The notes: a model not told the origin generated them from the sequence alone. 64,000 nt of DNA from an uncultured Collinsella sp. (GCA_937982065.1 CALJMO010000007.1:1-64000), one strand, 5' to 3'; shown: positions 51,734-60,895, numbered from the stretch's first letter. Numbers and translations: made by a program.

Positions 51734-52774
51734 ATGTCTGAGCTCAACCCCGTCCGCATTGCCGTTATCGGCGCCGGCGCCATGGGCCGCAACCACATCC
51801 GCTTTGTCACCGAGGAGCCCGAGGCCGAGCTCGTCGCCATCGCCGACGCCTTTGAGGGCGCCCGCGCCACGGCCGAGGCCGCCGGCGTGCCGTTTTACAC
51901 CGATCCCGCCCAGATGATGGACGAGGTCAAACCCGAGGCCGTCATTATCGCCACCCCCAACGACCTGCACCTGGGCGTTGCACGCGAGGCCGTGAAGCGC
52001 AATATCGTGCCGTTGATCGAAAAGCCGATCTCCAACGATCTTGAGGATGCCCAGGCCTTCGCCGCCGAGGCCGAGACCGCCGGCGTGCCCGTGCTCGTGG
52101 GTCAGCACCGTCGCCACAACCCCTTCGTCAACAAGGCCAAGGAGATCATCGAGTCCGGCGAGCTGGGCAAGCTCACCGTGTCGAGCTTCCACTACATGAT
52201 CTATAAGAATGACGAGTATTTCGATGTCGAGTGGCGCCGCAAGAAGGGTGCCGGCCCGATCCTGGTCAACCTGGTGCACGACGTCGACCTGCTCCGCTAC
52301 CTGCTGGGCGAGCCCGTTGCCGTCCAGGGTATGCAGTCCAGCGCCGCCCGCGGTTTTGAGACCGAGGACTCCGCCGTGGTCAACGTCCGTTTTGCCGATG
52401 GCGCGCTCGCAAGCATGACCATCTCCGACGCCACCGCCAGCCCCTGGAACTGGGAGGCCACCGCCCGCGAGGACCCGCAGTACCGTCCCTTCGACGCCGA
52501 CGCCTACTTTATCGGTGGCACCAAGGGCGCCCTGTCGCTGCCCCGCCTGCACCAGTTCTCCTATGACGGCGCCTCCAACTGGCACAAGCCGCTGCAGATG
52601 GAGATTCCGGCTGTCGACCCGGCGTTGCCGCACAAGATGCAGCTCAAGCACTTTGTGAAGGTTGTCCGCCGCGAGGTCGAGCCCGTCGTGACCCCCGCCG
52701 ATAACGTCAAGACGCTCACGCTTCTCAACGCCATCAAGGAGGCCGCCGAGACCGGCCAACTCGTCGAGCTGTAA
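51734..52774 (+). CDS. Gfo/Idh/MocA-family oxidoreductase
   Basis: A 346-residue NAD(P)-dependent dehydrogenase. The N-terminal Rossmann fold has AVIGAGAMGRNH, with IADAFEGA after the second strand. EKPIS carries the family's catalytic lysine, and VLVGQHRRHNPFV follows. Family members oxidize inositol, sugars and sugar acids. AAGGAG precedes the ATG. Third gene of the LysR-linked cluster, ending at a terminator. Confidence 0.92.
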   Translation: MSELNPVRIAVIGAGAMGRNHIRFVTEEPEAELVAIADAFEGARATAEAAGVPFYTDPAQMMDEVKPEAVIIATPNDLHLGVAREAVKRNIVPLIEKPISNDLEDAQAFAAEAETAGVPVLVGQHRRHNPFVNKAKEIIESGELGKLTVSSFHYMIYKNDEYFDVEWRRKKGAGPILVNLVHDVDLLRYLLGEPVAVQGMQSSAARGFETEDSAVVNVRFADGALASMTISDATASPWNWEATAREDPQYRPFDADAYFIGGTKGALSLPRLHQFSYDGASNWHKPLQMEIPAVDPALPHKMQLKHFVKVVRREVEPVVTPADNVKTLTLLNAIKEAAETGQLVEL

Positions 52775-52846
52775 TGCCTTAAGAGCGGGCCGCGGCAAAC
52801 TCCCCGCCGAGCGCCTTGGCCCGCCGCCAACAAGCCCCTCTTCTTT

Positions 52847-52882
52847 GCCCCGCGAGCAGCCTCCTGCCCGCGGGGCATTTTT
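52847..52882 (+). terminator. Terminator of the SDR-MFS-Gfo/Idh cluster
   Basis: GCCCCGCG pairs with CGCGGGGC around a 14-base loop; after one A come five T. Confidence 0.9.
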
Positions 52883-52946
52883 GCTACCTTGCCGACAATC
52901 TTTCTGGGGCAGGGGGCTATTTTGTACCTCGGCTTGATTCGTGCGC

Positions 52947-53102
52947 CACGAAATGGGCCTATCTACTACGTTTAACCGACCACTCTCAACCATACCGAAT
53001 TTCGCGAAATAAAAACCGCAGGTAAACGGCTTGCCGATTTTCGGAAAACCCAGGCATGGTCGGCCCCTACGGGTAAAACGTAGTAGATAGGCCGTTTTCG
53101 TG
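52947..53102. repeat. 156-bp imperfect palindrome
   Basis: Outer 27-base arms (52947-52973, beginning CACGAAAT, and 53076-53102) match at all but two positions. Nested pairs CCGACCA/TGGTCGG continue inward. It occupies most of the gap before tex. I see no gene in it. Confidence 0.75.
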
Positions 53103-53186
53103 ACGCGGCCCCAAAACAGCCTTTTGGGACGGGTGGTATCCTTGGTAGCCCTGTGCTGCAAACGCACCTTAAACGCAAGGAGTCCC

Positions 53187-55334
53187 ATGGATCTTATCGC
53201 CCAGCTCGCTCGCGAGCTCAACCTTAAGGCCGCCAACATCGAAGCGGCCGTCAAGCTCATCGACGAGGGCAACACCATTCCCTTTATCTCGCGCTACCGC
53301 AAGGAAGCCACGGGCGGCATGGACGACGTCGCCCTGCGCGCGCTCGACGAGCGCCTGTCCTACCTGCGCAATCTTGAGCAGCGTAAAGAGGACGTCATTC
53401 TGCTCATCGACGCCCAGGGCAAGCTCACGCCCGAACTCGAGCAGCAGATTCGCGAGGCCACGCAGCTCCAGCGCGTCGAGGACCTCTACAAGCCCTACCG
53501 CAAAAAGCGCATGACCCGCGCGCAGAAGGCCCGCGAGGCAGGCCTGGAGCCGCTTGCCAATATGATCATCATGCAGGCCTCGGCCAAGGGCAGCGCACTC
53601 GACGCCGCCGCGGCATACGTCAACGAGGAGGCCGGCTTCGACACACCCGAGAAGGCGCTTGCCGGCGCCGCCGACATCGTGGCCGAGACGGTAGCCGAAG
53701 ACCCCGAGAACGTCGCCGACCTGCGCGCCTTTACGCAAAACACCGCCGATATCGTCGTCGAGGCCACCGACCCCGCCGAGAAGACCCCCTATGAGCCGTA
53801 CTACAACTATGACGAGCCGCTGCGCCGTATACCCAACCACCGCGTGCTGGCTATCGACCGCGGTGAGCGCGAGGGCAAGCTCCGTGTGCGCGTGAATGTC
53901 GACGGTGCTGCCGCTGCAGCGCGCCTGGGCAGCCGCTGGCCCCGTCGCCAAGGCGTCTTCGCTCCCGTCTTTGACGCCGCCATCGCTGACGGTTACAAGC
54001 GCCTCATGGCCCCCTCGCTGGAGCGCGAGGCCCGCGCCAAACTCACCGTTCGCGCCCAGACCGAGGCCATCAACGTCTTTGCCAAGAATCTCGAGGGCCT
54101 GCTCTCGGCGCGTCCCGTGCGCGGCGCCCGCGTGCTCGCGCTCGATCCGGGCTACCGCACCGGCTGCAAGGTCGCCGTCATGGACGAGACCGGCAAGCTA
54201 CTCGACCACGGCGTGGTCTACCCCACCAAGCCGCGCCACGACGTCGCCGGCACCAAGCGCGAGCTCGCCCGCCTCGTCAAGAAGGACGGCGTCAACACCA
54301 TCGTCATCGGCAACGGCACCGCCAGCCGCGAGACCGAGGAAGTCGTCTCGGAGTTCATTGCCGAGCAGGCGCCCAGCCTTCGCTACACCATCGTCAACGA
54401 AGCCGGCGCGTCGGTGTACTCCGCCTCCGAGCTCGCCAGCCAGGAATATCCCGACCTGGACGTCACCGTGCGTGGCGCCATGAGCCTGGGCCGTCGCCTG
54501 CAAGACCCGCTGGCAGAGCTCGTCAAGATTCCGCCCCAGTCCATCGGCGTAGGCCAGTACCAGCACGACCTTGACCAGGCCGAGCTCTCGCGCACTCTGG
54601 GCCACGTGGTGGAGGACGTCGTCAACCACGTAGGCGTCGACGTAAACACCGCGAGCGCAAGCCTGCTGGGATATGTATCGGGCATCACGCCGAGCGTGGC
54701 CAAAAACATCGTGGCCTACCGCGAGGAAAACGGCGCCTTTACCGATCGCCACCAGCTCAAGAAGGTCCCCAAGCTGGGACCCAAGGCATACCTCAACGCC
54801 GCGGGTTTTTTGCGCATCAGCGGTGGCAAGAACCCGCTCGACGCGACAAGCGTCCACCCCGAGAGCTACGAGGTGGCAACGGCCGTCTTGGACCGCGCCG
54901 GTGTGGCGGCCAGCGAGCTCAGCCGCGGCGGCGTGCCCGACATCGAGCGCCGCCTGGGCAGCATCTCGACACTGGCGAGTGACCTAGACTGCGGCACCCT
55001 CACGCTTATCGACATCGTCAACGAGCTCAAGAAGCCCGGCCGCGACCCGCGCGACGACGCGCCCGAGGTGGTCTTTAGCCGCTCGGCGCTTTCCATCGAC
55101 GACCTGGAGCCCGGCATGGAGCTCAAGGGCACGGTGCGCAACGTCGTCGACTTTGGCGCCTTCGTCGACGTGGGCGTGCACCAGGACGGCCTCGTGCACA
55201 TCTCCAAACTGGCCAACCGCTTTGTCAAGCACCCCAGCGACGTGGTGCGCGTCGGTGACACGGTCAAGGTGTGGGTCGAAAAGGTCGATCGCGACCGCAA
55301 GAAGATCTCGCTCACCATGGTACAGGGGAAGTAA
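53187..55334 (+). CDS. Tex-family RNA-binding transcription accessory protein
   Basis: A 715-residue Tex protein. In order: N-terminal helical domain (IPFISRYRKEATGGMDD), a YqgF/RNase-H-like domain (VLALDPGYRTGCKVAVMD), helix-hairpin-helix segments (VNTASASLLGYVSGITPSVAKNIVAYREENG) and a C-terminal S1 domain (GTVRNVVDFGAFVDVGVHQDGLVHISKLA). Tex binds RNA and influences transcription and toxin expression in other bacteria. ATG 53187 follows AAGGAG; the frame is open further upstream into the palindrome but unconserved. Confidence 0.95.
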   Translation: MDLIAQLARELNLKAANIEAAVKLIDEGNTIPFISRYRKEATGGMDDVALRALDERLSYLRNLEQRKEDVILLIDAQGKLTPELEQQIREATQLQRVEDLYKPYRKKRMTRAQKAREAGLEPLANMIIMQASAKGSALDAAAAYVNEEAGFDTPEKALAGAADIVAETVAEDPENVADLRAFTQNTADIVVEATDPAEKTPYEPYYNYDEPLRRIPNHRVLAIDRGEREGKLRVRVNVDGAAAAARLGSRWPRRQGVFAPVFDAAIADGYKRLMAPSLEREARAKLTVRAQTEAINVFAKNLEGLLSARPVRGARVLALDPGYRTGCKVAVMDETGKLLDHGVVYPTKPRHDVAGTKRELARLVKKDGVNTIVIGNGTASRETEEVVSEFIAEQAPSLRYTIVNEAGASVYSASELASQEYPDLDVTVRGAMSLGRRLQDPLAELVKIPPQSIGVGQYQHDLDQAELSRTLGHVVEDVVNHVGVDVNTASASLLGYVSGITPSVAKNIVAYREENGAFTDRHQLKKVPKLGPKAYLNAAGFLRISGGKNPLDATSVHPESYEVATAVLDRAGVAASELSRGGVPDIERRLGSISTLASDLDCGTLTLIDIVNELKKPGRDPRDDAPEVVFSRSALSIDDLEPGMELKGTVRNVVDFGAFVDVGVHQDGLVHISKLANRFVKHPSDVVRVGDTVKVWVEKVDRDRKKISLTMVQGK

Positions 55335-55348
55335 ACCGCCAAAGCAGG

Positions 55349-55554
55349 GGTACCCCCTGTAGTGACGTGCAAAATCGCGAGTATTCTGCAAATTCCACCG
55401 TTCCGGATGCCCCTCAGAGGCGAAAAAGCAAAAAACAGCCCCCGTTTTAGCGTCGTCAGAGCCAAAACGGGGGCTGTTCCGTGCTTCACCCAACTGGTAA
55501 AAGCCTTTACCTTGCTGAATACTCTCAATTTTGCACGGCGCAGGCGGGGGTACC
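55349..55554. repeat. 206-bp nested inverted repeat with central terminator-like hairpin
   Basis: GGTACCCCC/GGGGGTACC form the outer arms. CGTGCAAAAT...GAGTATTC (55366-55386) pairs with GAATACTC...ATTTTGCACG (55517-55537). At the centre AACAGCCCCCGTTTT pairs with AAAACGGGGGCTGTT (55434-55478). On the minus strand the inner hairpin is followed by TTTTTT, so it can end transcription from the right. It lies between the convergent tex and transaldolase genes. Confidence 0.75.
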
Positions 55555-55560
55555 TTTGCC

Positions 55561-55602
55561 CACGGCAGGATATGGAAACCAAGCGCCAACTTGCTGGCAA
55601 GC
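55561..55602 (-). pseudogene. Duplicated 3' tail of the downstream transaldolase-like gene
   Basis: On the minus strand this reads ASKLALGFHILPW, against AKDIAALGFHILP-stop at the true end of the aldolase gene (55716). Nucleotide similarity covers about 40 bases (ACGGCAGRATATGGAA core). It is a short partial duplication, not a gene. Confidence 0.55.
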
Positions 55603-55613
55603 TCGTGTCGGCA

Positions 55614-55685
55614 GCCCCGGCCTTTCCTTTGCCTGGCGCGACCCTCGCGAAGCGCGTGAGCGATAGGGAAAGGAAAGGCCGGGGC
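55614..55685. repeat. Inverted repeat with perfect 17-base arms
   Basis: GCCCCGGCCTTTCCTTT (55614-55630) and its exact complement (55669-55685) flank a 38-base loop, 30 bp from the aldolase stop codon. No clear T-run follows on either strand. Confidence 0.75.
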
Positions 55686-55715
55686 GAGCAGCCCGCGGCG
55701 TAGCCAGTGTTCGCG

Positions 55716-56420
55716 TTACGGCAGAATATGGAAGCCCAAAGCGGCGATATCCTTGGCAAAGCCGCGCACGGTGTCGAGCGAGACCTCGTACGGGTCACGG
55801 CCGATGTTCTTGCGCTTGGCCAGGATGCCGTTGGGCACCGTGATGATCTGGCAACCGCAGGCCTCGGCCTGGTAAATATTGATGAGCTCGCGCGTGGACG
55901 CCCACAGGACCTCACAGTTGGGCTTGGCGGCGGCCTTCTTGACCGACTCCGTCACAAACGGAATGGGGTCGACGCCGGTATCGGCGATACGGCCGGCAAA
56001 GAGCGAGATGATGGACGGCGTCTCGGCGTCAACGGCCTCGACCATCTCGTCGACCTGCTCGGGCGTAAAGATAGTGGTGACGTTGACCTTGATGCCATCG
56101 GCCGAAAGCTTGCGGACCAGCTCGGCGGTGGACTCGCCCTTGGTGGTCACGCACGGAATCTTGACGTAGACGTTCTCGGCCCAGGTAGCGATCTCGCGCG
56201 CCTCGACCTCCATGGTCTCGACGTCGTCGGCAAAGACCTCAAACGAGACGGACACATCGGTGATGTGGGCCAGGACCTCCTTGGCAAACGCGCGGTAATC
56301 CGTCACGCCGCCCTTCTTCATAAGGGACGGGTTGGTCGTGAAACCCTGAACGTTGCCGTTCTCGTACATGTCGAGCATGCCCTCGAGGTTTGCACCGTCA
56401 GCGAACACCTTGATTGCCAT
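55716..56420 (-). CDS. Transaldolase/fructose-6-phosphate aldolase family protein
   Basis: A 234-residue TIM barrel of the small transaldolase subfamily. QGFTTNPSLMKKGG is the substrate-binding start. The Schiff-base lysine lies in VYVKIPCVTT, and ISLFAGRIADTG and EVLWASTRE are conserved. Whether it is a true transaldolase or a fructose-6-phosphate aldolase cannot be decided here. ATG 56420 gives MAIKVFADGANLE; AAAGGA lies ~11 nt upstream. Bases 56421-56613 hold no gene. Confidence 0.88.
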   Translation of the reverse strand: MAIKVFADGANLEGMLDMYENGNVQGFTTNPSLMKKGGVTDYRAFAKEVLAHITDVSVSFEVFADDVETMEVEAREIATWAENVYVKIPCVTTKGESTAELVRKLSADGIKVNVTTIFTPEQVDEMVEAVDAETPSIISLFAGRIADTGVDPIPFVTESVKKAAAKPNCEVLWASTRELINIYQAEACGCQIITVPNGILAKRKNIGRDPYEVSLDTVRGFAKDIAALGFHILP

Positions 56421-56613
56421 CTGCCTGATTCCTTTCGCTTGCACATGGGCGTTAAACTGCTAAACACTTTACCTACGTTTATCAAGGCGTGAGCTGCGGT
56501 TTTTTATCTTCTCGGCGAACGGTATAAACACCTCAGTGTTTGGATTGATAAATCGATTGAGCATGCAAAAGCAAAGAGTCGCAGTTTGAGCAAACGTCAG
56601 AACGTGGGATTCA

Positions 56614-57441
56614 TTAGATGAGGCCGAAATGCTGCATCGCTGTGACGGTGCCGTCGTGTGCGACATCATCAGTCACGTAGTCGGCGAGCGCCTTGACCTC
56701 GGGCATAGCGTTGCCCATGGCCACGGCCGTCTCGACAGCGGCGAGCATACCCAGATCGTTGCCGGAATCGCCAAAGCCAAAGGTGCGCGCGTTGCCGGTG
56801 CGACCCAGGTATTCCAGCGCTCGCGCCACGCCCACGCCCTTGTCAATGCCCTTGGGGCTCAGCTCGCGATTCTGGCCACCGGTGTTGCACAGCTCAAACT
56901 CGCGATCGATAAAGCCGTCATCGTTGGCCACGCGAGCCAAACTGGGCACACTGAGGCATACCTTGCCCACGCGCAGACTGCCGTCGACGCGCATTTCCGC
57001 GGTGCTGTGCACCACAGAAGTGCCGATCAGAGACGACTGCTCAACACCCGCGGGTTCCAGGGCAAAAGTAGCCACGTTGGTCTCGAAAAAGGCCTCAATC
57101 CCTGCCGCTGCCATACGGCGCGCGAGCTCCTCGATAACGTCCTCGCCAAAGCAGTCCTCGTGTACCACGCGGCCCTCGACCTCGAGCGTCGCTCCCGCCA
57201 TGGCAACGACACCCGCAGGCTCCAAAGCACGCAGGCCATCGGCAATCAGCCACAAGGGACGACCCGTGCAGATAAATGCCTGGTGACCTGCATTGCGCAG
57301 ACGATGAAACGCCTCGATCACCGCCTGCGAGGGGCGAACCGCCGAAAAGTCCTTATCGGTCATATCGTCGGGATCGAACGACGTCAGCGTGCCGTCCACG
57401 TCAAAAAAGAGCACAGCGGGTTTGGGACACGCATCAATCAT
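56614..57441 (-). CDS. HAD-superfamily hydrolase, Cof-like
   Basis: A 275-residue phosphatase of HAD class IIB. Motif I is FFDVDGTLTSF, motif II CTGRPLW (Thr), the motif III lysine SPKGIDKG and motif IV GFGDSGNDLGML; the cap lies between motifs II and III. Family members hydrolyse sugar phosphates or flavin-type phosphates. ATG 57441 follows AAAGGAAC. It is divergent from the methyltransferase gene, with 75 bp between. Confidence 0.92.
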   Translation of the reverse strand: MIDACPKPAVLFFDVDGTLTSFDPDDMTDKDFSAVRPSQAVIEAFHRLRNAGHQAFICTGRPLWLIADGLRALEPAGVVAMAGATLEVEGRVVHEDCFGEDVIEELARRMAAAGIEAFFETNVATFALEPAGVEQSSLIGTSVVHSTAEMRVDGSLRVGKVCLSVPSLARVANDDGFIDREFELCNTGGQNRELSPKGIDKGVGVARALEYLGRTGNARTFGFGDSGNDLGMLAAVETAVAMGNAMPEVKALADYVTDDVAHDGTVTAMQHFGLI

Positions 57442-57516
57442 ATGAGTTCCTTTCGAGGATAAGGGCAAACGAAGCATCCATCATATAATGGAGCGACGCA
57501 ACCAGAGAGGTCACCC

Positions 57517-60087
57517 ATGGAATTTTACGCAAGCTGCCCCGAGGGCTTTGAGTCCGCACTCGCCGATGAGCTTAAACGCCTCGGGCTTTCGCATGTCCGC
57601 CGCCTAAAGGGCCGCGCCACGTTTGAGGGCGAGCTTGAGCGGGGCTATCGCGCATGCCTGTGGTCGCGCCTGGCCAGCCGCGTGTTTGCGGTGCTCGGAC
57701 GCTTTGAGGCGCAAGATGCCGACGAGCTGTACGATAGCGTTTACGACATCGCCTGGGAGAACATCGTCCGCCCCGGCGCCACCATCGCCATTACCGCCCG
57801 CGGCGTGACCGAACAGCTGCGCAACACGCGCTTCTCGGCCCTGCGCGCCAAGGACGCGCTGTGCGACCGTCTGGCCGAGACCACGGGCCGTCGCGCCGAT
57901 GTCGACGCCGCCGATCCCGACGTTCACCTGCTGCTTTCGCTGCGTCAGCGCCGCGCGAGCATCAGCCTGGACCTTTCGGGCGACCCGCTGTTCAAGCGCC
58001 TGCCGCCCGCGGCGACCCGTGCCGGCGAGGGCGCGCACGTGCTGCGCCCCGACTACGCCGCCCTGGTGCTGGCGCAGGTCGGCTGGACCGCACTGTGCGA
58101 GCGCGAGCTGACGGCCGACGATTACGAGAATGAAGCCCTTCCCACGCTAATCGATGCCTCGTGCGCCGGCGGCGGCCTGTTGCTGGAAGCCGTAAACATT
58201 CTGACCGACCGCGCCCCGGGCGCCGCACGCGAGCGCTGGGGCTTTGAGGGCTGGCAGCTGCACGACGCCGCTCTGTGGGAGCAGCTGCTTGCCGAGGCAC
58301 GCGAGCGCGAGGCGGCAGCACGCGAGCGCCAGGTACGCATCGTGGCCGTGGATGTTGACCCCGCCGCCCGCAAGACCGCCGAGCGCATGGTCAAATGTGC
58401 CGGCTACAAGCGCTTTGTTGATTTTTGCGCCGCCAAGTCCGCCACCGTGCTGGACCATGCGGGCGCCGTCGCCGGTGCCGCCGTGGTCGCAGATACGACC
58501 GAGACACCGCTTTCGCTCATGCATGACACCATGACGCTCGTCAGTGAGCTGCGCCGCGCGCCCGAGCTTGCCGCGGCGCCGGTCGCCGCGCTCACCCGCG
58601 ACGGATTGCTGGCCCGCGCGCTCCACGCCGAGCCCGAGCGCTCGATCGCCGTCATGCCCAACAACGAGGAGGCGACCGTCGAAGTCTGGCCCTCGCTCGA
58701 CCAGGCCGCCGCGGCGTTTGAGGCTTCGACCAGTGCGGATGCTGAGGGCGAGGCTGCAGATGCCGACAATGCCAATGATGAAGGCAGCACCGCCCCCGCC
58801 ATGCCCGAGCCTGCCGCCATGCTCGACCTGGGCGACGGCAAGCCGCTGCCCGTGCTCATCCCCGAGTCCGAGCAGTTCGCCAACCGCCTGCGCAAGAATG
58901 CCCGTCTGCGCCGCAAGTGGGCCAAGCGCGAGGGCGTAAGCTGCTACCGCGTCTACGATGCCGACCTACCCGACTACTCCGCCGCCATCGATCTGTACGA
59001 GGGCTGCCCGCAGACGCCGGGCCGCTGGCTCGTCATCGCCGAATACGCCGCGCCTAAGACCATCGACCCCGCACTGGCCCAGGCCCGTATGCTCGACATC
59101 TTGGCCATCGCGCCACGCATCCTGGATGTTCCCGCCGAGCACGTGCACGCCAAGGCCCGCATGCGTTCGCGCGGCGGCTCGCAGTACGGCAAGCAGGGCG
59201 CCGGCAAGGGCGGCTCGGGCGAGCGCGCCAATATCGCACGCCGTCGTCTGCCGCTCATCGAAGAGGGCGGCCTCACCTTTGCCGTCAACTTTGACGACTA
59301 TCTGGATGTGGGCATCTTCCTGGATCACCGCGTCACCCGCAACCTGGTGCGTGAGCACGCCAAGCAGGCGCGCCGCTTCCTCAACCTGTTTGCCTATACC
59401 GGCACCGCCACCTGCTACGCGGCGGACGGCGGCGTCGAGGAGACCGTGACGGTCGACCTCTCCAACACCTACCTGGACTGGGCCGAGCGCAACATGCGCC
59501 AAAACGGCTTTGTGGGACCGCAGCATCATTTTGTGCGCGACGACGTGCTCGCCTGGATTCGCGACCAACGCCAGACGCGCAACCGCTGGGACCTGATCTT
59601 TGTCGACCCGCCCACGTTCTCGAACTCGTCCAAGATGGGCCGCCGTACCTGGGATGTCCAACGCGACCATGTTGAGCTTTTGGCCGGCGTATCGCGCCTG
59701 CTCGCACAGGGTGGACATGCCATCTTTAGCTGCAACCTGCGTGGCTTCCGTCCCGAGACGCGCAAGCTCGCACGCGCGGGCGTGGTGCTGGAGGACATTA
59801 CGGCACAGACCATCCCCGAGGACTTCGCGCGCAACCAGAAGGTGCACCACTGCTATATCGTGCGCCGCCTGCCCATCGAGGATGCCATGGCCGAGGTCGG
59901 CTTTAGCGCCGAGGAGATTGCAGAGCGAACCGAGGAACTGCGCAATCCCGAGGCCCGCAAGCCCCGTGCGGCAGTACCCGCGCACGCGCAGGCCGGCAAC
60001 GGCAAGTCGAACTTTGCCGGCAAACCCTCTCCTGCCGGCAAGCTCAAAAAGAAGAAGTTCTACGCCAGCAAGCCCAAGGGCAAATAA
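57517..60087 (+). CDS. RlmKL-type 23S rRNA methyltransferase with degenerate RlmL half
   Basis: 856 residues. The N-terminal ferredoxin-like/THUMP region (residues 1-165) is followed by an RlmL-like domain. It keeps the landmark LTDRAPGAARERWGFEGW, but motif I is DASCAGGG instead of DPMCGSGT, and NPPYGER is replaced by ADTTETP. An acidic linker (~residues 405-435) leads to a complete RlmK domain with FLNLFAYTGTATCYAA and FVDPPTFSNS. The RlmK activity (m7G2069) is likely; the m2G2445 activity probably is not. The C-terminus is a Lys-rich tail. Confidence 0.9.
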   Translation: MEFYASCPEGFESALADELKRLGLSHVRRLKGRATFEGELERGYRACLWSRLASRVFAVLGRFEAQDADELYDSVYDIAWENIVRPGATIAITARGVTEQLRNTRFSALRAKDALCDRLAETTGRRADVDAADPDVHLLLSLRQRRASISLDLSGDPLFKRLPPAATRAGEGAHVLRPDYAALVLAQVGWTALCERELTADDYENEALPTLIDASCAGGGLLLEAVNILTDRAPGAARERWGFEGWQLHDAALWEQLLAEAREREAAARERQVRIVAVDVDPAARKTAERMVKCAGYKRFVDFCAAKSATVLDHAGAVAGAAVVADTTETPLSLMHDTMTLVSELRRAPELAAAPVAALTRDGLLARALHAEPERSIAVMPNNEEATVEVWPSLDQAAAAFEASTSADAEGEAADADNANDEGSTAPAMPEPAAMLDLGDGKPLPVLIPESEQFANRLRKNARLRRKWAKREGVSCYRVYDADLPDYSAAIDLYEGCPQTPGRWLVIAEYAAPKTIDPALAQARMLDILAIAPRILDVPAEHVHAKARMRSRGGSQYGKQGAGKGGSGERANIARRRLPLIEEGGLTFAVNFDDYLDVGIFLDHRVTRNLVREHAKQARRFLNLFAYTGTATCYAADGGVEETVTVDLSNTYLDWAERNMRQNGFVGPQHHFVRDDVLAWIRDQRQTRNRWDLIFVDPPTFSNSSKMGRRTWDVQRDHVELLAGVSRLLAQGGHAIFSCNLRGFRPETRKLARAGVVLEDITAQTIPEDFARNQKVHHCYIVRRLPIEDAMAEVGFSAEEIAERTEELRNPEARKPRAAVPAHAQAGNGKSNFAGKPSPAGKLKKKKFYASKPKGK

Positions 60088-60091
60088 AAAA

Positions 60092-60156
60092 GTTGCGGTG
60101 GAATACGGACTGTTTTGCCTGGAATTAGGCAAATTTAGACCGTATTTCACCGCAAC
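60092..60156 (-). terminator. Long hairpin, terminator for the kdpDE transcript
   Basis: GTTGCGGTG/CACCGCAAC, AATACGG/CCGTATT and TTGCCT/AGGCAA are nested in a 65-base stem with small bulges around GGAATT. On the minus strand a run of six T follows, overlapping the methyltransferase stop codon. It separates the convergent genes. Confidence 0.75.
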
Positions 60157-60181
60157 TCATAGTGGGATGGCGGACGCCGTC

Positions 60182-60895
60182 CTACCCTTGGGTGACCAGG
60201 CGATAGCCGATACCCACATGCGTCTGGATATAGCGCGGATGCGCGGGGTCGGACTCGATCTTCTTGCGCAGCGTGCCCATAAAGACACGCAGGCTCGCCA
60301 GGTCGCTCTTAGTTGCCGTGCCCCAAATCTCGTGCAGGATAAACTGATGCGTCAGCACCTTGTCGGCGTTATGCGCCAGCAGGCACAGGAGCTTGTACTC
60401 GATCGGTGTCAAATGCAGCTCCTCGCCATCCATCGTGGCGATGCCGGCATCAAAATCGATATGCAGCTCACCGGTATCGAACGAGCCCTCGGAGGCAACA
60501 CCGCCCGTTTGCGCATACGAAAGGCGCCTGAGCGTCGTACGAATACGCGCGAGCAGCTCCTCGACCGAAAACGGCTTGGTCAGATAGTCGTCGGCACCGG
60601 CATCGAGCGCGCGGATTTTGTCCGCATCCTCGCTGCGCGCCGAGACCACGATAATCGGCATGCCCGACCATGCGCGCACCGACTCCACCACCTTGACGCC
60701 GTCCATATCGGGCAGGCCCAGATCGAGCAGCACAATGCTCGGCGTCTGCGACGAGGCGGCGGCGATGGCGGCATGGGCGGTCTCCACGGCCATATGGCGC
60801 AAGCCGTGCGCCTCGAGCGCGGCAACGATTAAGTTGCGAACGGCAGGGTCGTCCTCAACGACCAAGATGAGCGGTTTTACGGCAGAGTTCGGCAC
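60182..60895 (-). CDS. kdpE: KdpE-like OmpR-family response regulator
   Basis: A 237-residue regulator. The receiver has VEDD, the phosphoacceptor in LLDLGLPDMDG and the lysine in TKPFSVEEL; a C-terminal OmpR/PhoB winged helix follows (LTPIEYKLLCLLAHNADKVLTHQFILHEIWG, closest to KdpE). The GTG at 60895 follows AAGGAG in the last codons of kdpD, 4 bp after its stop. No kdpFABC operon is in view. Confidence 0.9.
   Translation of the reverse strand: MPNSAVKPLILVVEDDPAVRNLIVAALEAHGLRHMAVETAHAAIAAASSQTPSIVLLDLGLPDMDGVKVVESVRAWSGMPIIVVSARSEDADKIRALDAGADDYLTKPFSVEELLARIRTTLRRLSYAQTGGVASEGSFDTGELHIDFDAGIATMDGEELHLTPIEYKLLCLLAHNADKVLTHQFILHEIWGTATKSDLASLRVFMGTLRKKIESDPAHPRYIQTHVGIGYRLVTQG

Noticed and set aside
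56421..56669. 66-codon minus-strand frame near the HAD gene
   Set aside because: It overlaps the HAD 3' end in another frame and has no domain or plausible start.
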